A stretch of DNA of 64,000 bases. It comes from Dactylosporangium fulvum (GTDB lineage: Bacteria > Actinomycetota > Actinomycetes > Mycobacteriales > Micromonosporaceae). The stretch is taken from the NCBI RefSeq assembly GCF_025137375.1, contig NZ_CP073720.1:10192501-10256500 (forward strand), given 5' to 3'. This document shows positions 16,291 to 25,394 of the stretch, one piece after another. Position 1 is the stretch's first letter; each line of letters starts with the position of its first letter. The notes beneath the pieces were generated by a model that saw nothing but the letters and a program-made list of their open reading frames with translations, did not search any database and was not told the origin of the DNA. The translations under genes and the position numbers were made by a program.

Positions 16291-17451
16291 GTGGATCAGC
16301 AGCCGCACGAGCACCCACCGTTCCCGGCCGCGCCTCCTGCCTCTCCCGCGCTCCCTGGCCCCTCCACACCCGCTGTTCCTTCCGCGCCCGCGCCCCTCGG
16401 CCCTTCCGCTCCCTTTGTTCCCGCCGCGCCCTCCGGCCCTCCCCCTGCCGCGGCGCCTGCGTCACTTGCCGGGCCGGTCCGCGCCGGGCAGGTGGTCACC
16501 GCCGCGCAGCTGGCGGCCGCCCGGGCGGCCGGCGTCGCGGGTGCGGCCGGACGGCAGACGGTCCGCGGCGCGAAGCGGGTCGGGTCGGGCATCGGCCGCT
16601 TCTTCACCGGCGTCGGCTACGTGTTCGTCGGCGGCGGGCACTTCCTGCGCAGCCCCCGGCTCTGGCTTCTCGTGCTGGTGCCGGTGGCGTTGACCGCCGT
16701 GGCCCTGCTCGGGCTGCACGAGGCCACCGCCGCGCTGGTCCAGGTGCTGGTCGACTGGCTCCTCGGCTTCGTGGATGGCTGGCCGACCGCGATCCGCTGG
16801 GCCATCGAGGGTGTCGTCTGGGTCAGCGCGACGATGTTCTTCCACAGCGCGATGACCGCCATGACCGTGCCGCTCACGATGTTCTTCGGCGCGGCGTTCT
16901 TCCCGTTCATCACCAGGTCGGTCACACGGCAGGTCGGCGGCACGGCGGTGCGGCCTCCCGCGTGGCACCGGGCCGCCGCTGTCTGTCTTCGCCAGACCCT
17001 GATCGTGACGGTGGTACTGCAGGCCGGCTGGCTCGTCATCATCCCGCTGCTGTGGATCCCGGGCGTCAACCTGGCCGCGGCGACGGCGGTCGGCCTGGTC
17101 TTCAACGGCTTCCTCATCGGGCTGCTCGTCCTGGCCGTGCCGATGCATCACCACGGTGTCCGGCGGGTGGGCGACCAGCTGCGCTTCGCGTGGCGCCACC
17201 TCGGCTACACCCTGGGCTTCGGCGTGACGAGCCTGTGCGTGCTCATCGTCCCGGTGCTGTCACTGCGGCTGCTCGTCCTGCTCCCGGTGAGCCCGCTGGT
17301 GGCCGCGCCGGGCGTGGCACTCTACCTGCTGACCGCCCCGGCGGTGCTGGTCGGCGCGGTGCGGCTGTTCCGGCGGATCACCGACGGCCCGGCGCGCCTC
17401 GGCACACCGAGCGGCGCCCTGGTCACTAATGTTGACTATCGGCAACGCTGA
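16291..17451 (+). CDS. EI24/CysZ-like integral membrane protein with Pro-rich N-terminus
   Basis: 386 residues from GTG at 16291. Residues 1-75 are Pro-Ala-rich and probably unstructured in the cytoplasm. About six transmembrane segments follow (about 125-370), beginning GYVFVGGGHFLRSPRLWLLVLVPVAL, which fits the EI24 domain. The family includes the sulfate transporter CysZ and proteins of unknown role. The start is supported by a matched -35/-10 pair ending 8 nt upstream; an in-frame ATG at 16177 lies within the preceding intergenic region. A MarR gene follows 21 nt downstream. Confidence 0.78.
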   Translation: MDQQPHEHPPFPAAPPASPALPGPSTPAVPSAPAPLGPSAPFVPAAPSGPPPAAAPASLAGPVRAGQVVTAAQLAAARAAGVAGAAGRQTVRGAKRVGSGIGRFFTGVGYVFVGGGHFLRSPRLWLLVLVPVALTAVALLGLHEATAALVQVLVDWLLGFVDGWPTAIRWAIEGVVWVSATMFFHSAMTAMTVPLTMFFGAAFFPFITRSVTRQVGGTAVRPPAWHRAAAVCLRQTLIVTVVLQAGWLVIIPLLWIPGVNLAAATAVGLVFNGFLIGLLVLAVPMHHHGVRRVGDQLRFAWRHLGYTLGFGVTSLCVLIVPVLSLRLLVLLPVSPLVAAPGVALYLLTAPAVLVGAVRLFRRITDGPARLGTPSGALVTNVDYRQR

Positions 17452-17472
17452 CCGCACCGAGGGCCGAACCGA

Positions 17473-17928
17473 ATGTCCCGCAGTCTCCGCAAACAGTCCG
17501 ACCCCGATCTCGGCATGCTGTCAGCGCAGGTCCTCTTTGCGCTCCAGAAGGAGCTGTTCCGCCGGCTCGCCGACGAGGGCCACCCCAACCTGCGCCCCCG
17601 CCACGGCGCCGTGCTCGCCTACCTCGACGTCGAGGGCAGCCGGGCGACGACCCTCTCGTACCTCTCGGGCCAGCACAAGCAGGTGATCGGCACCCTCGTC
17701 GACGAGCTCGTCGACCTCGGCTACGTGGAGCGGCGCCCGGATCCGCAGGACCGCCGCGCCAAGCTGATCGTCCCCACCGAGCTGGGCCTCGACATGATGA
17801 CCCGGTCCGACGCCATCGTCGCCGACATCGAGCGCCGTCACGCCGAAGCGGTCGGTGCGGCGCAGTACGCGGCGTTCAAGCACGTCCTCCGCGAGGTCGC
17901 CGAGCTCCAGCGCGCCGGCGACGGCTGA
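17473..17928 (+). CDS. MarR-family transcriptional regulator
   Basis: 151 residues with a winged helix-turn-helix: LRPRHGAVLAYLDVEG, then ATTLSYLSGQHKQVIGTLVDELVDLGYVERRPDPQDRRAK, where DPQDRRAK is the MarR wing. Helical ends serve dimerisation. It lies 21 nt after the EI24-family gene and may be cotranscribed, or use TTGACT at 17432-17437 as a -35. Its target is not evident; the adjacent membrane protein is a candidate. Convergent with the acyltransferase gene. Confidence 0.87.
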   Translation: MSRSLRKQSDPDLGMLSAQVLFALQKELFRRLADEGHPNLRPRHGAVLAYLDVEGSRATTLSYLSGQHKQVIGTLVDELVDLGYVERRPDPQDRRAKLIVPTELGLDMMTRSDAIVADIERRHAEAVGAAQYAAFKHVLREVAELQRAGDG

Positions 17929-18045
17929 CGGGCGCATGAGATCCCTATGGTAAGCGCGAGCATGCGACGAACGATCGGACGCTAGTCACTTCTGCGACGC
18001 TCCACAAGGCCCGCCGGCCCAAGGACCTTCCGGTTCAGTTGGCGC

Positions 18046-19239
18046 TCATCGTTGCGGTGCGCTCGCGACGTTCGGCTCGGCCGTCTCAGCGGCGGAGCGC
18101 TGATGCGGCACCTGCGTGCCGAGACCGGCCGGGGCGTCCGTCGGCGCTGGGCGGTGTCCAGCGCTCGCCTCCCGACGGGAGCGCCGCCAGGCGACGATCC
18201 GCCTACCGAGCTTGATGCACGGTTGCTCGACCAGACGGTAGAGCACATCGGCCATCACCAGCGAGACGATCGCGACGAGGATCGCCCTCGTGTTGCCGTA
18301 GTTGAGCACGAACCCCGTGCCGAGCAACTGGTTGCCGACCTCCACCAGCCACAGCACCGCCGCGCCGGCCAGCACCTGCACGAGGTACAGCGAATAGGAC
18401 CGCTCCCCGATGAAGCCCAGCACCCGCGTCGAGAGCAGCCAGGTGCCGGGCGTGCGGGCGAGCAGGCCGGGCAGCACAAGGGCGACGCACAATGCGTACC
18501 ACGGGATGACCCTGACTCCACCGAAGGCGTTGTTGGCCGAGTCGAGTGCGAGCTGGACCCCGATGAACCCGAGGGCCAGCGCGGTGCCGACGATCGGATG
18601 CGTGAGCGGTCGAATGACCGCGAACCCCCGCGGATGGTGCGCCAGGATCGCCAGCAGGCAGCCGATCAGGATCGGGATGTAGTGGATGTACAGGTCACGA
18701 CTGAGCGTCGCGGCCACCGCGGCGGCGGCGATGAGCCCGATCGTCACCCCGAGCCGCCGACCGAGCGGGATGACCCCGGCGGCGAATGCGACCAGCGGCC
18801 ACACCAGGTAGAACTTCTGCTCGATCCCCAGGGTCCAGGAGATGGTGAAGATTCCGTACGTACTGAATTCGTTCATGAACGTCAGGTAGTAGGGCATCCC
18901 GCCGTTCAGGTCGCCGAACAACGCTCCGGGTGGTGCGAAGTGGACCGCCATGGCGAGCAGCACCACCAGGTAGACCGGCACGATCCGGAACAGCCGGCGC
19001 AGATAGAAGTTGACGAACGAGATGCGGCCCGGCTGCTCCTCCTCGCGCAGGGCGAGCGTGGTGATCAGGAAGCCGGAGAGCACGAAGAAGATGTGCACCC
19101 CGCTGTGGCCGGACAGCCACTGCCAGTCGGAACCCCCGAAATGGAACATCACCACCATCAGTGCGGCGATGGCGCGTAGCCCGTCGAGCGCCGGAAACCG
19201 CCGGAGCGCACGGAACTCGTCATAGGTCATCGACGCCAA
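18046..19239 (-). CDS. Acyltransferase 3-family membrane protein
   Basis: 397 residues from a TTG at 19239, chosen because AAGGAG lies exactly 6 nt upstream; an ATG three codons later (19230) is the alternative. The family start ALDGLRAIAALMVVMFHF holds the conserved Arg and His, followed by GVHIFFVLSGFLIT and about ten transmembrane helices. The C-terminal 50 residues are hydrophilic. Members O-acylate cell-surface sugars, peptidoglycan or antibiotics. A glycosyltransferase gene follows upstream on the same strand but is 230 bp away. Confidence 0.87.
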   Translation of the reverse strand: MASMTYDEFRALRRFPALDGLRAIAALMVVMFHFGGSDWQWLSGHSGVHIFFVLSGFLITTLALREEEQPGRISFVNFYLRRLFRIVPVYLVVLLAMAVHFAPPGALFGDLNGGMPYYLTFMNEFSTYGIFTISWTLGIEQKFYLVWPLVAFAAGVIPLGRRLGVTIGLIAAAAVAATLSRDLYIHYIPILIGCLLAILAHHPRGFAVIRPLTHPIVGTALALGFIGVQLALDSANNAFGGVRVIPWYALCVALVLPGLLARTPGTWLLSTRVLGFIGERSYSLYLVQVLAGAAVLWLVEVGNQLLGTGFVLNYGNTRAILVAIVSLVMADVLYRLVEQPCIKLGRRIVAWRRSRREASAGHRPAPTDAPAGLGTQVPHQRSAAETAEPNVASAPQR

Positions 19240-19468
19240 CGCTGACTCCTTGCCGGTTCCGGACGGGGGGTGGACCAGGGACAATCTAGCGAGCCTTCGG
19301 CCACCCGGGAAATCACCGACCGTAGCCGCCGGCCGACGCGGTCCGGCGACCGTCTCATACGGAGTTGGTGGGCTCGGCAAGGAGTGTGCGCACGGGTTGC
19401 CGGAAGTGGCGGTGCATGCCGCTGTTGACGAACTCATCGGCAGCGGTAACTTTACGGCGGACGGACGG

Positions 19469-20593
19469 TCAGGATCGGAGCCGGTCCCGCAGTGCGGACC
19501 AGACCCGGCCGGCGTCGGGCGTGCGGCGGATCTGCTCGGCGACCCGTTCGGCCCCGGCGCGCAAGGACGTGTCGTCGAGCACCTTGCGCACCGCCTCGGC
19601 CGATCGCGTGGGTTCGTCGATGACGATGCCGGCCCCGGCCGCGGCGACCCGCTCGGCATTCATCGGTTTCTCGGCACCCTTGGGCCACAGCACCATCGGG
19701 ATGCCGTGGCTCATGGCGGCCAGCACGGTCCCGGCGCCGCCCGCAGCCACGACGACCGAGACGCCGGTGGCGAGCAGTTGCGCCATGGGCACAAAGCCAA
19801 CGAAGCGGACGTTGGCTCGGGTGTCTGCCAGCGGACGCGAGCCGCCCGGCGCGACGACGGCCAGCACCTCCACGCCGTCCAGGGCGGCCACGGCGTCCAC
19901 GAGGGCGTCGAGCATCCCGGCGTCCAGCAGGACGGTCCCCAGGGTGACCAGCACGCGGGGACGCTGACCGGGCGCGGCGAACGGCGGCAGGTCGGCCGGA
20001 GCCGGTCCGGCGTACGTCCGCGTCCGGATCGGCAGCCGGTCAGCCGGCGGTGACCACTGCGGGCTCTGCAACGCCGGCGGCCAAGGGTCCACGAGGGCCA
20101 GGCGGTCGACTCTGGCGAGGCCGCGCTGCGCGTAGCGCGGCGTCAGGAGCGCCTCCATGGCGGGAACCAGCGGCGGCGGCGACACCGGCAGGCCGATGGC
20201 GTGCTGGATCAGCGGCAACTGGAGCGCGGAGGCCACCATCGGGCCGACCGCGTCGTACTCGTCCGCGACGATGACGTCGGCGCCGAACTCGCGCGCCTGA
20301 AGCAGCACCTCGTCGAACGTCAGATCCACCCGGGTGCCCGCGAAGAACGAGGCCACCGGGAAGATGTCGCGGAGGTCCGACATATCTGCCCCGCCGGTGC
20401 GCCGGTCGTTCTCCGCCAGCAGCGCGGCCGTCTCCGGGCCGGCCGGCCGCACCGGAAGCCCCTGGACCAGATGCGCCATCGACGGCGGCACGGCCACGGC
20501 GACCTGGTCACCGGCGTCGGCCGCCGCTTCGGCCAGCGGAAGCAGGGGCAGGAGGTGGCCATAGATCGGGACTGCGGTGAACAGCACACGCAT
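19469..20593 (-). CDS. GT1-family (macrolide-type) glycosyltransferase
   Basis: 374 residues with the GT-B two-domain build. The N-terminus MRVLFTAVPIYGHLLPLLPLA is typical of macrolide and UGT-like glycosyltransferases. The C-terminal nucleotide-sugar site reads FVPMAQLLATGVSVVVAAGGAGTV and GIPMVLWPKGAEKPMNAERV, matching the ERYCIII/MGT consensus. Such enzymes add sugars to natural products or inactivate macrolides. No biosynthetic gene cluster surrounds it, so resistance or stand-alone tailoring is possible. ATG start has no strong ribosome-binding site. Confidence 0.87.
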   Translation of the reverse strand: MRVLFTAVPIYGHLLPLLPLAEAAADAGDQVAVAVPPSMAHLVQGLPVRPAGPETAALLAENDRRTGGADMSDLRDIFPVASFFAGTRVDLTFDEVLLQAREFGADVIVADEYDAVGPMVASALQLPLIQHAIGLPVSPPPLVPAMEALLTPRYAQRGLARVDRLALVDPWPPALQSPQWSPPADRLPIRTRTYAGPAPADLPPFAAPGQRPRVLVTLGTVLLDAGMLDALVDAVAALDGVEVLAVVAPGGSRPLADTRANVRFVGFVPMAQLLATGVSVVVAAGGAGTVLAAMSHGIPMVLWPKGAEKPMNAERVAAAGAGIVIDEPTRSAEAVRKVLDDTSLRAGAERVAEQIRRTPDAGRVWSALRDRLRS

Positions 20594-20941
20594 GGCGCCG
20601 AATTATCCGGCGTTGCCGACGCGGCCGTCCAATCACGACGTCAGTGCCCGGCAACCCTTGTCGGGTACAGCTGCGGGCTCTCCGTCCGCGCCTCGCAGGG
20701 CGACGATGTCCGGGTCACGGTCGACCGACACGTCCCTCCGGACGTGCCTTTGGCGCCGATGCTGGGCAAGCAACGCGCCGAACACGGCCGCGCCGTAGTC
20801 CGCGAGCACGGTGACGTAGTACCCCCGGCGCCGGCCCGCCATGTTCACGGGTGTCGAGCAGCCGCGTCGGATTGTGTGGCTGCCCGCCCCGAGCAGCACA
20901 CCATCGCCGCGCCGTCGGCGCATCCGGGTCTGAGCAGGGCC
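20594..20941. other. Gene-free stretch between glycosyltransferase and deacetylase genes
   Basis: About 350 bases with no coding sequence I can support on either strand and no obvious terminator, repeat or RNA. It must contain the glycosyltransferase promoter at its left end. Confidence 0.5.
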
Positions 20942-21712
20942 TCAGTAGAGGTTGAGGCGGAAGATTTCGAAGCCGGCCGCGTACGTGACGCCCAGGCGAT
21001 TGCCGGTTTGCCGGGAGAAGCCCTCCAGGAACTCTTCGGGGTAGAAGTCGCCGGAGCCGAGATCGCGCAGATAGGCGGCGTGCGCTTCGAGCGAACGGAC
21101 GCCCAGGCCGAACGTGTCGGTGGTGTCGGCCGCGTGCTTCGCCAGCGGTGAACCGGCCGCCCACACTTCCCGGACGCCGCTCCACTTCTCCAGTCCTTCG
21201 TCGATCTGTTCGCGGAACACCCAGCGGTTGGCGGCGTCACGCACGGCGTCGAGCACGGCCCGGCCGGTGACGATGTGGTCGGACATGTTCAGCGCGTTGC
21301 CGGCCTCGTCCCAGCTGTCGCGGAAGTTGTTGGTGATCACGATTTCAGGCTTGTACTTCCGGATCACCCGGCTCAGGTCACGACGCAGCGGGACGCCGTA
21401 CTCCAGGATCCCGTCGGGCAGGCCGAGGAAGTCGACCTGGGACACTCCGACGATCGCCGCGGATGCGCGCTGCTCCTCCTCACGCGTCGGACCGGCCTCG
21501 GCCGGATCCATCCCGTCGATGCCGGCCTCACCGCTGGTGAGCAGCACGTAGACGATCTCTTTGCCCTGCCGAGTCCAGCGGGCGACGGCTGCGGCGGTAC
21601 CGAACTCCAGGTCGTCGGGGTGGGCCACGATGGCGAGCCCGCGCTGCCAGTTCTCGTCGACGGCTTGGAGCGGGTTGGGCACCACGGGTGCATCAGCAGC
21701 CATGGAGCCCAT
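20942..21712 (-). CDS. PIG-L/LmbE-family deacetylase
   Basis: 256 residues. The zinc site AHPDDLE (His, Asp, Asp of the PIG-L AHPDD motif, about residues 28-34) and the second ligand region SDHIVTGRAVLDAV are clear. Relatives include MshB (mycothiol biosynthesis), Mca and deacetylases acting on antibiotics. Sequence here is closer to general PIG-L enzymes than to MshB, so mycothiol biosynthesis is not claimed. ATG at 21712 follows GGAGCA; another ATG lies three codons on. Confidence 0.87.
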   Translation of the reverse strand: MGSMAADAPVVPNPLQAVDENWQRGLAIVAHPDDLEFGTAAAVARWTRQGKEIVYVLLTSGEAGIDGMDPAEAGPTREEEQRASAAIVGVSQVDFLGLPDGILEYGVPLRRDLSRVIRKYKPEIVITNNFRDSWDEAGNALNMSDHIVTGRAVLDAVRDAANRWVFREQIDEGLEKWSGVREVWAAGSPLAKHAADTTDTFGLGVRSLEAHAAYLRDLGSGDFYPEEFLEGFSRQTGNRLGVTYAAGFEIFRLNLY

Positions 21713-21870
21713 CTTGCTCCACGCCGGTCGCAGGGCGACGGTCGTCTCGACAACGCACCGCCGGTTCACACTGGTGGGAGTCTCCGCTGAACGGCCGTGG
21801 TCGGCACGGCAGGGGCCGGGCCGGGGTTGACCCTCTCCCGGGGAGAGGGTCGAGGCTGTTGGAGGCACCG

Positions 21871-22321
21871 GTGACGGAGTTGATGCCGATCGGAGTGTTC
21901 GCGCGAGCGACCCGGTTGTCCGTTCGAGCGCTGCGCAACTATGACGGACTGGGCCAGGCACTGGCGCCCGGGTTCGCGGGGCTGTACGCGGGCCTCGCCG
22001 CGCAGGGGCTTGCCCCGACGGGGCCGGGCGGGACCCGCTACCTCAGCGACGACCTCGACGCGGCGGAATTGGAGGTGGAGCTGTTCGTGCCGGTGGCGCG
22101 TCCGCCCCGGCCGACCGCGACGATCGCGGCAGGGGAACTGCCGGGCTGCCTGCTCGCCGCGACCGTCCACGAGGGCGGCTACGACGACGTCGGGACCGCC
22201 TACCGGTCGCTGGGTCGCTGGATCGCCGAGCCACCTGGCCCGCGCCTCGACAATCCTCGCCGAACTCGCAGGCAGAGAACGCCACGCCATGCAGACCCTG
22301 GCCGGTGTCCGCACCGAATAG
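21871..22321 (+). pseudogene. Decayed MerR-type regulator fused to GyrI-like domain
   Basis: From GTG at 21871 (GGAGG upstream) the frame gives a MerR N-terminus, PIGVFARATRLSVRALRNYD, but breaks after YDGLG and jumps into a GyrI-like effector-binding domain (ALAPGFAGLYAGLAAQG to GGYDDVGTAYRSLGRWIAE). The rest of the DNA-binding domain and the connecting helix, roughly 90 residues, are missing. Beyond RWIAE the frame changes to Arg-Pro-rich text while another frame resumes plausible helix (ILAELAGRERHAMQTL) up to 22321. An internal deletion and a frameshift are inferred. Confidence 0.7.
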
Positions 22322-22435
22322 CCGACCAAGATTGCGTGCCTACCCCTCGGCTACGTGTCCGCACGCCGAGCGGTCCGCGCCGGGCTGCCACGCTGCGAGG
22401 CAGTTGTCCCGAGCACCTGTGGTGAGCTCGTGAAG

Positions 22436-23029
22436 TCAGTCGACCAGCCAATCGATCGTTTCGGCGGCAGAGTCGGACTGGTAGGTGTCGCAGGCCGCGG
22501 ATCGAATGTCGATCTCCCAGCCCCTTGCCTCCGTGCGGGCCCTGACGTCGCGGTTCCAGTCCAGAAACGCCGCGTGGTTCGGTGTCAGGTGCATCAGGAC
22601 CTTGTCCTCGTTCCAGTCGGCGGTCACCGTCACGATCCCGCGGTCGCCGTCTGCCATGAACTCGGCGATCCCACGAAGTACCGTGCATGCCCAGACCAGC
22701 GTCGGCAGCCGGAAGTCGACCCGAGAGGAGAAGTCGACGGCCAGCGACCCGGTAGCCTCGTCGAACCGGAACGTCAGCTCGTCGTCATGCGCCAGGTCAC
22801 GGAACACGGTCGCGTAGTCGCCGTCGATCCACCGGTCGCATTCTTTGATCGCGGCGGGAAGTTCTTCGCGGTACTGGTGCCGCTCGTCGTCGTCACGCCA
22901 CGCTTCGGTGATGCCGGCCCACTGCTGTTGCGACCATCCCGATGCCGGCTTGACCGGTGCTCGCAGATACGTCCGCAGGCGCGATTTTGCGACGGCGATC
23001 GCCGCCGTCAGGAACACCGATTCGGACAT
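22436..23029 (-). CDS. Uncharacterised protein
   Basis: 197 residues from ATG at 23029, supported by GGAGG 7 nt upstream. The protein is soluble, acidic and rich in Trp and Asp, with no signal peptide. Recognisable segments are helical N-terminus (VFLTAAIAVAKSRLRTYL) and a beta-rich middle (ADWNEDKVLMHLTPNH). I do not recognise the family. It converges on the decayed MerR gene. Confidence 0.65.
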   Translation of the reverse strand: MSESVFLTAAIAVAKSRLRTYLRAPVKPASGWSQQQWAGITEAWRDDDERHQYREELPAAIKECDRWIDGDYATVFRDLAHDDELTFRFDEATGSLAVDFSSRVDFRLPTLVWACTVLRGIAEFMADGDRGIVTVTADWNEDKVLMHLTPNHAAFLDWNRDVRARTEARGWEIDIRSAACDTYQSDSAAETIDWLVD

Positions 23030-23196
23030 CAAACGACCTCCCTACAACGACGGCAGCCCGGCCCGTGCGTCGGCAGAACACCGGTCGGCACTATAGATGA
23101 CCACGATCTGCGCCTGACTCGGCCGTACGTCGGCCGGCCACCGCACGACCGCACATGGTCACCACGCTCACGGCGTGTCCGTGACGTGCGCTGCCC

Positions 23197-23202
23197 TACG
23201 CT
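23197..23202 (+). promoter_or_regulatory. -10 element TACGCT of a leaderless promoter
   Basis: TACGCT ends 6 nt before the GTG at 23209, with no ribosome-binding site between, matching other leaderless starts in this window. Confidence 0.5.
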
Positions 23203-23208
23203 GGCGCC

Positions 23209-24273
23209 GTGAAGGTTCTGCGAGTGGTTGGGGCGGCGACGGCCGTGCTGCTCGCCGCCTGCGACACGGTCGTGCCGACGTGGCAACCGGCTCCGGCGAC
23301 CGCATCGGCATCGGCTTCGCCAACGGCGTCGGTGCTGGCATCGCCGTCGCCGGTCGAGTTGACCCTTGCCTTCGGCGGCGACGTGCACTTCACCGAGCGT
23401 ACGGCGGCGCTGCTGAAAAACCCGGCGACCGCGGTCGGGCCGATGACGAGCGTGCTGTCGGCCGCCGACCTCGCCGTTGTCAACCTGGAGACCGCCGTCA
23501 CCACGCGCGGCACGCCCGAGCCGAAGGAGTTCCACTTCCGGGCGCCGGCCACCGCGTACGAGGCCGTCAAGGCGGCCGGCATCGACGCGGTGTCGATTGC
23601 GAACAACCACGCGCTCGACTACGGCCGAGCCGGTTTCGCCGACACACTCGACGGCGCGGCAGCGGCCGGGGTGCCGGTCTTCGGCGGCGGCCGTACGGTC
23701 GACGAGGCGTACGCCCCGCTGATCCTGACGGTGCGGGGCGTCCGCGTGGCGATCCTCGGCTTCAGCCAGATCCACACCCTGGCCGAGAGCTGGAAGGCCG
23801 GCCCGGCCACCCCCGGGATCGCGATGGCGTGGGACGTGCCACGCGCCGCCGCCGCGGTGCGGTCCGCCCGCGAGCACGCCGACCTGGTGGTCGTGTTCAA
23901 CCATTGGGGTACCGAACGCGACTCCTGCCCGAACGCCAACCAGAAGCAGTTCGCCGCCGTGCTCGCCGACGCCGGTGCCGACATGATCATTGGCGCGCAC
24001 GCACACGTGCTGCAGGGCGCCGGTTGGCTGGGCCGGACGTACGTCGCCTACGGCCTCGGCAACTTCGTCTGGTACGTCGGCTCGGCCGACACCGGTGTGC
24101 TCAAGGTTCAGGTGCGCGGCCGGTCGGTGGTCCGCGCCGAGCTCATCCCGGCGGTGGTGTCCGGAACCGGCCAGCCGAAGCCGCTCACCGGCAGCGCCGC
24201 GACCGCCGCCGCCAAGCGGTTCACGGACCTGGGCCGCTGCACCGGACTCGCCGCCGGCCCGCCCCCGGCATAG
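23209..24273 (+). CDS. CapA-family lipoprotein (poly-gamma-glutamate synthesis-like metallophosphoesterase)
   Basis: 354 residues. A lipobox LLAAC puts the acylated Cys at residue 19, followed by a Pro-Ser-Ala linker. The CapA domain shows the calcineurin-like metal motifs FGGDVHF, NLETAVT, SIANNHALDYG, FNHWGTE and GAHAHVLQG, then YGLGNFVW. The protein should be held on the outer face of the membrane. The family includes CapA of Bacillus capsule synthesis, but no capBC genes are nearby, so another phosphoesterase role is likely. Start by GTG at 23209 with a candidate -10 6 nt upstream. Confidence 0.87.
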   Translation: MKVLRVVGAATAVLLAACDTVVPTWQPAPATASASASPTASVLASPSPVELTLAFGGDVHFTERTAALLKNPATAVGPMTSVLSAADLAVVNLETAVTTRGTPEPKEFHFRAPATAYEAVKAAGIDAVSIANNHALDYGRAGFADTLDGAAAAGVPVFGGGRTVDEAYAPLILTVRGVRVAILGFSQIHTLAESWKAGPATPGIAMAWDVPRAAAAVRSAREHADLVVVFNHWGTERDSCPNANQKQFAAVLADAGADMIIGAHAHVLQGAGWLGRTYVAYGLGNFVWYVGSADTGVLKVQVRGRSVVRAELIPAVVSGTGQPKPLTGSAATAAAKRFTDLGRCTGLAAGPPPA

Positions 24274-24309
24274 GGTGCATATCAAACCGGCGCCGAACAG
24301 CATCGTGTG

Positions 24310-25296
24310 CTAGGCGAACGTGAACAGGATCTTTCCGGTGCGTCCTCGTGTCATCGCATGTTCGAACGCCTCGCGGTAGTTGTCCAACCGGTAGGTCGCA
24401 TCAACCGGGACAGCCACCACTCCGGTGGCGACAAGGTCGCTGAGCGTGCGGTAGGTCTCCTCGATTTCGGCGCGCGGCGCGTGGCGCAGCCAGTTGAGCA
24501 CCCAGAATCCGGTGTGCGTCACCTCTTTGAAAATGAGATCGTGGGCCGGGACGGCCGGGGGTGTGTCGGTCCAGAACGCGTAGGTGACCATCACACCCCG
24601 GAACCTGAGCGCACCGGCGAGATCGGCGACGATCGGGCCAGCCGTGCCGTCCAGGACCAGGCCGAGTTCCGCACCGTCCAGTGCGTCGGCGATTTGAGCA
24701 GGCAGGTCGTCACCGGCGACAATCACGCGATCTCCGCCGGCGTCACGAACGATCTGGGCCGCAGCCTCGCGCCGCACGATGTTGAGGGTCTTGAGGCCCC
24801 GCATCCGAGCGATGGCGATGACGCAGCGGCCGACGGCGGAGTTGGCCGCGTTCTGGCCGACCCAATCACCGGCGGCCAGGTCGGCGTACTTGTGCAACAA
24901 CAGGTACGCGGTCGCCGGATTGATCGGAAGCATAGCGAGCTGCAACGGATCGGCGTCCTCTCGCACAGGAACCACATTCCGGTACGAGGTCGCCACCTTG
25001 TCGGCCCAGGTGCCTTGTTCGTAGGTGGGCAGGATGACGACCCTCCGCCCGACCAACTGCGTGCCGGCAGCCCCGCCGGCGTCAACCACTCGCCCGACTC
25101 CTTCGCCGCCGACCGGGTTGGGCAGTTGCGGCCGGACCCCGTAGTCGCCCCGGACGAGCAGGAAGTCGGACGGGTTGACCGGCGCAGCCTCCATCTCGAC
25201 CAGGATGTCGTCAGTACCCAGCAGCGGACTGGGAGTCCGCTCGAGCGATACGGACTCACGCGGATCGCCGTACGATGTGGCGACTAGCTGCGACAT
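24310..25296 (-). CDS. Zinc-free MDR oxidoreductase (MECR/quinone reductase-like)
   Basis: 328 residues. The medium-chain reductase pattern is clear: NPSDFLLVRGDYG, PNPVGGEGVGRVV, and the cofactor region WVGQNAANSAVGRCVIAIARMRGLKTLNIVRR, which matches the trans-2-enoyl-CoA reductase (MECR)/quinone reductase branch. Zinc-ligand cysteines are missing. It should use NADPH to reduce an enoyl or quinone substrate. ATG at 25296 follows GGAGG by 5 nt. Convergent with the CapA gene (37 nt gap). Confidence 0.85.
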   Translation of the reverse strand: MSQLVATSYGDPRESVSLERTPSPLLGTDDILVEMEAAPVNPSDFLLVRGDYGVRPQLPNPVGGEGVGRVVDAGGAAGTQLVGRRVVILPTYEQGTWADKVATSYRNVVPVREDADPLQLAMLPINPATAYLLLHKYADLAAGDWVGQNAANSAVGRCVIAIARMRGLKTLNIVRREAAAQIVRDAGGDRVIVAGDDLPAQIADALDGAELGLVLDGTAGPIVADLAGALRFRGVMVTYAFWTDTPPAVPAHDLIFKEVTHTGFWVLNWLRHAPRAEIEETYRTLSDLVATGVVAVPVDATYRLDNYREAFEHAMTRGRTGKILFTFA

Positions 25297-25394
25297 GATG
25301 TCCTCCAGAACAGCGGCGTCCTACGCGCTCCTCACCCGGACAACCGTGGTCTTCGGGCTGGGCACCAGCCGGTCGGCTGGCGCGGGTCGGCCGC

